NCBI RefSeq assembly: GCF_918797505.1
Contig: NC_092794.1
Span: 36,012,122 to 36,076,121 of the forward strand
Direction of reading: 5' to 3'
DNA length: 64,000 nt
From: Bemisia tabaci
Lineage: Eukaryota > Arthropoda > Insecta > Hemiptera > Aleyrodidae
How positions within the stretch are numbered: position 1 is the first letter of the stretch; each line of letters starts with the position of its first letter. The translations under genes were made by a program, and so were the position numbers. The notes beneath the pieces are model-generated. The model made no database searches. It had not been told where the DNA came from and saw only the letters and a list, made by a program, of their open reading frames with translations. Below, piece by piece: positions 56,920 through 64,000 of this stretch.

Positions 56920-59900
56920 CAGGGTGTTTTTTTCATAAAAACCGGGTTTCGCGTGTGGAAAAAAATCTTCTAATTCGCATAACTTTCAAAATCGTATTAT
57001 TAAGGTCACTTTAAATACTCACCATGTAAAAGAGCGTCTTTTAAGCTTTCCAACGATATATTACATGATGGGTCTATGATTTAAAGTTTCCGCGCCACTG
57101 CGATCCGCGCGGCGGCGGCACAGCGCGGGCCTGTATAAATTAGTCCACGGGCCTATGTTGAAAAGAAGCCTCCCGTGGAAAAGTAAATGTAGTAAGTATG
57201 GAAAATGGCCTGACCTCTTCTTTTCGATGTGTAGAAAAATAATTTTGATGTTGTCAAGCTCAATTTTGCGTCCAACCCCTCCAATTCAACATGGCGGCCA
57301 AAATGGGGGCTCGGGGGTTGAAAATGTTGGAATTTGTTTTTGATGTCGTGTATGGGGTCTATCGCTATGTAATTTTGGTCGTAGAATCCGAATTTGAGGT
57401 CCAAAATTGTCTCCGGCTCAAAGGGATGCCCAAAATCCAATATGGCCGCCAAAATTTCCACGATAGGGTCAAATCTCCGAGAGTTGCGTAAAAGTGCCGA
57501 GTAGGGTATCTTTCCTAGGGTTTTTTGGGTCGTAGATTTCACTGATGAGGTCAGAATTTTACTACAGGTTTACTGAAGCCCAAAAATGTCAATATGGCGG
57601 CCAAATGGCTGCCGTTGCGGGGTGAAATATTTTGTTGAGGCTCGTATCGTCGAGTGAGGTGTCCCTGCATGGGTTTTTCGGGTCGTAAATTCCACAAATG
57701 AGGTCCAAATACCCAAACAGGCCCATAAAAGTTCTCTAAGAACCAAAGTGGTGGCCAACATGGCTGCCGCTCAGATAGTGAGAACGGTAGAGAAGTTACC
57801 TTTCATACAATGATGAATTTTCGTGTATGTTTTGTACTCCGCTGATTCCGGATGTAGTCCAGAATGTCAAGAAAATAAGTGAAGTGGATACGTATACCAC
57901 GTAATATGCAATGCTTATGAGATTTTGCAACCCACACTTCCTTTTGGAGAAAATGTACGACTTACTCATACTCAGAAAATTTTGCAGTCATGGACACGGC
58001 AAAAAAATAAAGTATTTGGGGAAAATCCTGGGACTCAGCATGGAATTGTCAGTTCACTGATTGCAGGAATGCTACACGTCTCTTGACAATTTCATACACT
58101 GTGTATTTTGAATGAAATTTTTGCAAATTCATCACACGGAACAAAATCTTCGATGTTTATGGGTATATGTTATAGTCCATGGGTACGACAAATCTTCTCT
58201 TTTGCACAACGCAAATGTTATTTTTCCGTTTTGTGCTCAAAAAGAGGGTAAACATTTTTCGGTGCATATGATAGGGTGGACACCTATTTTGTACTTTATT
58301 GGCTGCTTAAACCAGTTTTGGTTTACCTAATTGTTCTCTAACATTAAGAATGTTGCAGGAGTCGAAATGTCCAACAAATGCGTTTTAGGGGGAGGAGGAT
58401 ACACTTTTGGAAAAAATTTCCCCTCGAAGTGTTATACCAATACTGCGCACAGGGATTGGCTGATGGTGGACTTTTTTGTATTGATTTATCTTAAACCTCA
58501 GCTTATTTTTAAAATTGTGGTAAGAATCCTGCTCTCCAAAGTTGGAATACCCTTTCGTCCGCTGAACTCCCAAGGGTGACCGAGGGGGCTTTGAGATGAC
58601 GAAAGCTGCACTCCTCGGGTCAGCTCGTCTCTATTTGTCCTCGTGGTCCTGGACTGTGTCCGGCCTAAAATAACCCAAGCAGAAAAAATTCTGACACGTG
58701 AGGTTTAGGACATCCTGTACATTTGACTGTCAAAGCCGGAGATGGTATCCATTTTCTCCTATCATGCTGCAATTTTCTAGAAAATCTTCATTCGATAGGG
58801 AAAAGAGGATATCTTTACCCTAGTATAAATTGGCTTTAGAATCTATGTCCCAAATACCATAGACCTATAGCCGGCTATGAGATTTATTATAGCATCTATT
58901 GACCGCTATACGCAGTTTCTTGCAGTATTTGATAGACGATGGCGATAAAGTTATTGTTAGGCAATAAACTGTTTAGCACGGCTGTTTGATTTCCTTCGCT
59001 TTCTAAAACCAGCTACCTATACGAATTCTATCGCTTTTTGTAACCGGATGTAAGAATTTCTACGGAACTTTGAACACCGGGATCCTATTGAGAATTTCAG
59101 CAGGGTATCCGGGCTCAGCCCTAAGATTCCTCCTAGAGTAACTATATGAGATCCTTGCCTCATACTCAGCAATACGTCTATGTAAGTGAGGAGCTTTCCG
59201 GAAAAAGGGCACATATAGCAAAAAATGGCCTTTGAGAAAAATGCATTCGAAGTTTCCATCATTATAATTATGGCCACTGACTGTGACTTACGTTCGAAAT
59301 CGGGAGTCCAAGCTGCGATGTAAGTTATCATCAGTGACCGGAAAGTAATGATGGATACTTATGATGCATTTTTCTCATACGCAATTTTTTGCAATGTGCC
59401 CTTTTCCGGAAAGCTTCTCAATTGTTAAGTCCACGTTTCTGCTGTTAAGTAGGATGACGCGTGCAGAAAATGAACACTATCTGCATGCGAAGTTGCTACA
59501 AATCGTAAACTAGAATTAATTTTCATTGTGTACGTAATTTGTTCGTGCCTAACACTGAGGCTGAATTTAATTTTTACATCCCCACAAAATAATTGTAATA
59601 AATTTCGGTCATATAGATTTAACAGCACCATGAATGCGTGAGGTGTTTTTAAAGGACAGTGTTGAAGTAAATTAGGTAGACTCAGTGAGATATTCTAATC
59701 AATTAAAAGTACACATGATTTGTCCTACCGGACATGTACAAAATATTCACCCTACTTTTCAGATGGAAAACGAACGAATAAGGTTTGTATTCAGAATAGT
59801 GTATTTTGTCCTTTCATCGAGAAAAGTATCTTCTTGGGAAAAATCAGGAAATACGCTCTTGAGCATGTCCTAGATGTACTACAGACCACTACCGCTACCA

Positions 59901-62197
59901 CTCCGATGTACTAGAGGACTGCATCCGGAATCAGCGGAGTACAAAACATACACGAAAATTCATCATTGTATGAAAGGTAACTTCTCTACCGTTCTCACTA
60001 TCTGAGCGGCAGCCATGTTGGCCACCACTTTGGTTCTTAGAGAACTTTTATGGGCCTGTTTGGGTATTTGGACCTCATTTGTGGAATTTACGACCCGAAA
60101 AACCCATGCAGGGACACCTCACTCGACGATACGAGCCTCAACAAAATATTTCACCCCGCAACGGCAGCCATTTGGCCGCCATATTGACATTTTTGGGCTT
60201 CAGTAAACCTGTAGTGAAATTCTGACCTCATCAGTGAAATCTACGACCCAGAAAACCCCAGGAAAGATACCCTACTCGGCACTTTTGCGCAACTCTCGGA
60301 GATTTGACCCTATCGTGGAAATTTTGGCGGCCATATTGGATTTTGGGCATCCCTTTGAGCCGGAGACAATTTTGGACCTCAAATTCGGATTCTACGACCA
60401 AAATTACACAGCGATAGACCCCATACACGACATCAAAAACAAATTCCAACATTTTCAACCCCCGAGCCCCCATTTTGGCCGCCATGTTGAATTGGAGGGG
60501 TTGGACGCAAAATTGAGCTTGACAACATCAAAATTATTTTTCTACACATCGAAAAGAAGAGGTCAGGCCATTTTCCATACTTACTACATTTACTTTTCCA
60601 CGGGAGGCTTCTTTTCAACATAGGCCCGTGGACTAATTTATACAGGCCCGCGCTGTGCCGCCGCCGCGCGGATCGCAGTGGCGTGGAAACTTTAAATCAT
60701 AGACCCATCATGTAATACAGGGTGTTCGAAAAGTCCCCTCCCCCCCCCTCTAACTTTTGACCTAATTGAGGTAGAGATTTGAAACTTGGAGGGTGTTCCT
60801 AGATCAAAGGGAGCTACTTTTTGACCTCCCCAAAATTTTGGGGGGCCCCATTTTGGGGGGGTTACGGACCCTAACTTTTAATTTTCAAATGGGAAGACCC
60901 CCTTTGTGATACCTCGTTCGAAAGAGCATAAAAAAAGAAAATTTTTCGTGCAAACCGGAAGTCATTATCTCAAACCGTTTCAAAATGGCGGCCGGTCAAA
61001 GTTCCAAATGGCCGAAAATTGGCACCTGTGCTATTTGCACATGGATTTGCTTGAAACTCGGTATCTGGGGGTATTTTGGCACGAGAAAAACGAATTTGAC
61101 GTTAGATTTTCAAAAAAAACCCTAATTTTTCAAAATGGCGACCGGTTTAGGCTCAAAAGGGCCGAAAATTTGACAAACTCGATTTTATTGCCAATGGATT
61201 CACCTGAAATTCGGTATCTAGGGGTATTTTGACCCGAGAATAACGAATTCAACGTTAGATTTTTAAACAAACCCTAATTTTTCAAAATGGCCGCCGATTA
61301 AAGTTCAAAATGGTCAACAATTGGCAACCTCGACTTTTTGCCGAAAGATTCGCCTGAAACTCGGTGAAATAACGTCGAATTCGTTTGTCTCCCACCCAGA
61401 TACTCTCAAACACCGAGTTTCGGGCGAATCTATCGGCATAAAGTCGAGGTTGCCAATTGTTGACCATTTTGAACTTTAATCGGCGGCCATTTTGAAAAAT
61501 TAGGGTTTGTTTAAAAATCTAACGTTGAATTCGTTATTCTCGGGTCAAAATACCCCTAGATACCGAATTTCAGGTGAATCCATTGGCAATAAAATCGAGT
61601 TTGTCAAATTTTCGGCCCTTTTGAGCCTAAACCGGTCGCCATTTTGAAAAATTAGGGTTTTTTTGAAAATCTAACGTCAAATTCGTTTTTCTCGTGCCAA
61701 AATACCCCTAGATACCGAGTTTCAAGCAAATCCATGTGCAAATAGCACAGGTGCCAATTTTCGGCCATTTGGAACTTTGACCGGCCGCCATTTTGAAACG
61801 GTTTGAGATAATGACTTCCGGTTTGCACGAAAAATTTTCTTTTTTTATGCTCTTTCGAACGAGGTATCACAAAGGGGGTCTTCCCATTTGAAAATTAAAA
61901 GTTAGGGTCCGTAACCCCCCCAAAATGGGGCCCCCCAAAATTCTGGGGAGGTCAAAAAGTAGCTCCCTTTGATCTAGGAACACCCTCCAAGTTTCAAATC
62001 TCTACCTCAATTAGATCAAAAGTTAGAGGGGGGGAGGGGACTTTTCGAACACCCTGTATATCGTTGGAAAGCTTAAAAGACGCTCTTTTACATGGTGAGT
62101 ATTTAAAGTGACCTTAATAATACGATTTTGAAAGTTATGCGAATTAGAAGATTTTTTTCCACACGCGAAACCCGGTTTTTATGAAAAAAACACCCTG
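56920..62197. mobile_element. CAGGGTG-type palindrome inside the 5.8-kb element
   Basis: CAGGGTGTTTTTTTCATAAA and the exact inverse, with TA at 56918-56919 and 62198-62199. The arms 56920-57870 and about 59920-60717 plus 62057-62197 are nearly identical. The right arm is split by the 60718-62056 element. The unpaired centre 57870-59920 shows no gene, apart from a local inverted repeat at 59190-59420 (TTTCCGGAAAAAGGGCACAT and its inverse, worn). Confidence 0.85.
60718..62056. mobile_element. CAGGGTG-type palindrome, 1.34 kb, best preserved
   Basis: CAGGGTGTTCGAAAAGTCCC and its exact inverse, with TA at 60716-60717 and 62057-62058; the other arm of the host element keeps the empty site GTAATATATCG. 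Axis near 61390. Each arm is a terminal segment of about 260 bp followed by three diverged tandem modules of about 150 bp starting at CAAAATGGC near 60980, 61131 and 61283. No ORF that looks real. Confidence 0.93.
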
Positions 62198-62485
62198 TAT
62201 GTTGTCAAAATCAAGAATTTTGTGTTTTTTTTATATTAACCTTTCAATTATCTATCAAACAAAAAAAAGAAAATTTTAATCGGTTCAGTGGATCTCGATC
62301 TAGAGCGGTTCAAAGTACGCGCCGGCCGCCATTTTGAATGGCCGCCATCTTGGCTCTGCCACCATTTTGGAAATGCCTCTTCGACTCAAAACGCTTAAAA
62401 TATCATCTAGTTTGATCTCCCAAAGTGGCAAAACTGAATCTCGATTTGCAGCATTTGGCCCTTTTTTGGCGCTAAGCCACCATAC

Positions 62486-64000
62486 TATAAGGCAATACTG
62501 AAATAAAAAAAGGGTATAATCTTCCTGCAGATTACAATCTATGGCCTTTGTTTTTGTCATGTTTTGTTTATTTTGATTTTTAATTATTTCATTCTAAGAA
62601 GCACAATACATCTGTGCTTGTCGCAGCTTCCAGCTAACGCGCAAAACTGGTAACTGATGGCTGATTCAGGCCTTTTTCTGCTTTTCGTACTCTGTTTGGA
62701 GTTCAATTGAACCCTTCAAAAAAAATAATAATAATAATAATAAAATTGAACATTGTTGAATCAAAAATTGGTATCAATTTCCTTAAAGATTAAGAAAGAA
62801 CTATACTGGAAGGTAACCACTAGTTGTCCAAGTACCTTATTGACTAAGAATTTTTTCCATGATAAATTAAAAGTTGAGAATATAAGTAGTATTACGGTCA
62901 AGGCTTTCAATTGTTTCAAAGTCACTTGATAAGGCGTTGAGATGAACAACTGCTTCCGTTCGTTAGATGACTAAGAGATATTATAAAACAATTCAAAGTA
63001 TAAATAACTGCAAAGTATTGACGTTGTATTACAGCAAGTAGCTGATTTTTAAAACTTGCACTGACCTTTAATCTTCAAAATAAAAATTTACATTGTTTAA
63101 ATGGGAGAATTCGCACGGAATACAGAAAACCTGAGTCATATTTTCAAAATCTGAATAAAGCAAGCTCATCTACAGACAATTGCCTGTCAATAGTCGCAAA
63201 AATGGCAATTGGCCTGGTAGAACGCTGGAACTAAGCGTTACCAGATACGCAAATTTAGGAGGTCTTGGGTATAGGTTAGGCACAAAGAATACCTAGATAC
63301 ACTAAGTTGGGAACCCCTCACATCCTACATTAACCTCTTCTCCTAATACAACAAAGGCTAAATAAAAAATTGACAGCAAAGGAAAGTATAGTGGACGAAT
63401 TTTCCAGTGCATTCTTTCGGAAAACATTGAGAATGTACAGGACCAACTAACTTTTAATAACCTACGGAACCCTTACCCTTCTAGCATGCTCCTTTAAATA
63501 AATGGATTTTCTTCCCGTAAAATTTAGACAATGCTTTTCGGACTGTTGATAACTGAACTATTTCGAAATTATGTAGGAAATTAAAAGTAGGAAATTATAT
63601 AGGAAAAAAATACACCAAGTTCACGGAAAACAAGCTTCCTCCAATATCTTCCCACCAATATCAGGCAAAAACTATCGAACACACGGTAAAAGACGTGTTC
63701 AGAAATATCTAAATCCCGAAAAGCTTGGCGATTTCGGCCAAGATTAGTGGTCTCAGCTGCTCACATTCGGTAAAACTGCCCGGCACAGAGATGCCTAGTT
63801 TTTGACAATGTTAGGATAGAATAGGGGTTTACCCAAAGACATAAAGACGGAGCGCTCGTATCTAAAAGCACGGGGAAAAAGTGAAGCTAGGTTCGACGCT
63901 GCGCGCTTGTGTGAGTGTGTAAATGAGCGCGGGAATCCATGGCGGCAAACGGAAATTTGATTTGAACTTGTCCTCTTGATTTTTGCATATTTCTTCTTCG
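62486..64000. other. downstream flank, no recognised feature
   Basis: Unique-looking AT-rich sequence with an AAT microsatellite at about 62722-62742. GC content rises slightly after 63840. No gene recognised; it could hold the edge of a neighbouring gene, but nothing shows it. Confidence 0.5.

Larger units (their letters stand above)
56641..62485. mobile_element. 5.8-kb nested palindrome downstream of CCT5
   Basis: Outer element: AGTACGGTGGCTTA at 56641 and the inverse TAAGCCACCATACT at about 62485, with possible short duplication TAA. Its arms are 56641-56919 and 62198-62485. They meet at GACAATA-TA-TGTTGTC, a near-perfect dyad, at which the 56920-62197 element sits. The arms carry clustered GCCGCCAT words. 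No ORF; mirror-image open frames on the arms reflect the palindrome. Confidence 0.8.

Noticed and set aside
63840..64000. Possible promoter or first exon of a downstream gene (GC rise, ATGGCGGCAAACGG)
   Set aside because: The frame from that ATG stops after 8 codons and no other promoter or coding evidence is present before the window ends.

Overview
The window is a eukaryotic, almost certainly arthropod (insect) nuclear locus. It has spliced exons with GT-AG introns, a mariner relic, an RTE-type LINE, a Helitron and very many foldback elements. A hemipteran such as a whitefly would fit the repeat style, but that is inference and no sequence here names the species.

The only host gene recognised is CCT5, the epsilon subunit of the TRiC/CCT cytosolic chaperonin, on the + strand. 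Seven exons (4372-4564, 17386-17535, 17907-18026, 27118-27303, 38385-38522, 45056-45236, 54882-55003) join in frame into 362 codons and a TAG stop. They cover about the last two thirds of the protein. The first ~180 residues and the promoter lie upstream of base 1. About 1.1 kb of coding sequence is spread over 50.6 kb.

The introns and the 3' flank are packed with transposable elements, mostly long near-perfect palindromes. One superfamily starts CAGGGTG, ends CACCCTG and is flanked by a TA duplication (130-2524, 8200-14285, 15149-16328, 48840-49947, 56920-62197, 60718-62056). A second starts TAGGGTG, ends CACCCTA and has 8-9 bp duplications (5860-7625, 19206-25915, 23080-24635).

Layout: 1-4371 intron with one old foldback. 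4565-17385 intron holding an 11.3 kb Russian-doll composite (5723-17048) that contains an almost intact RTE LINE (about 8607-11787, minus) and a Helitron (12018-13892, minus) carrying a 226-bp MITE. 18027-27117 intron with the 6.7 kb TAGGGTG palindrome, which carries a mariner relic and a second palindrome. 27304-38384 intron with foldbacks, tandem repeats and a nested pair (32987-35678). 38523-45055 intron with foldbacks, a 151-bp tandem duplication and a 5'-truncated RTE copy with a 12-bp target duplication. 45237-54881 intron with a hAT-like element, a solo-LTR-like element, palindromes and a 20-bp TCGATCGA minisatellite. 55004-64000 3' flank with a 5.8 kb nested palindrome (56641-62485).

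No CRISPR, bacterial operon or second host gene was found. The striking content is the architecture of the foldbacks: arms built from tandem modules, insertions at mirror-image or dyad-centre TA sites, and the long hairpins they would form in CCT5 pre-mRNA.
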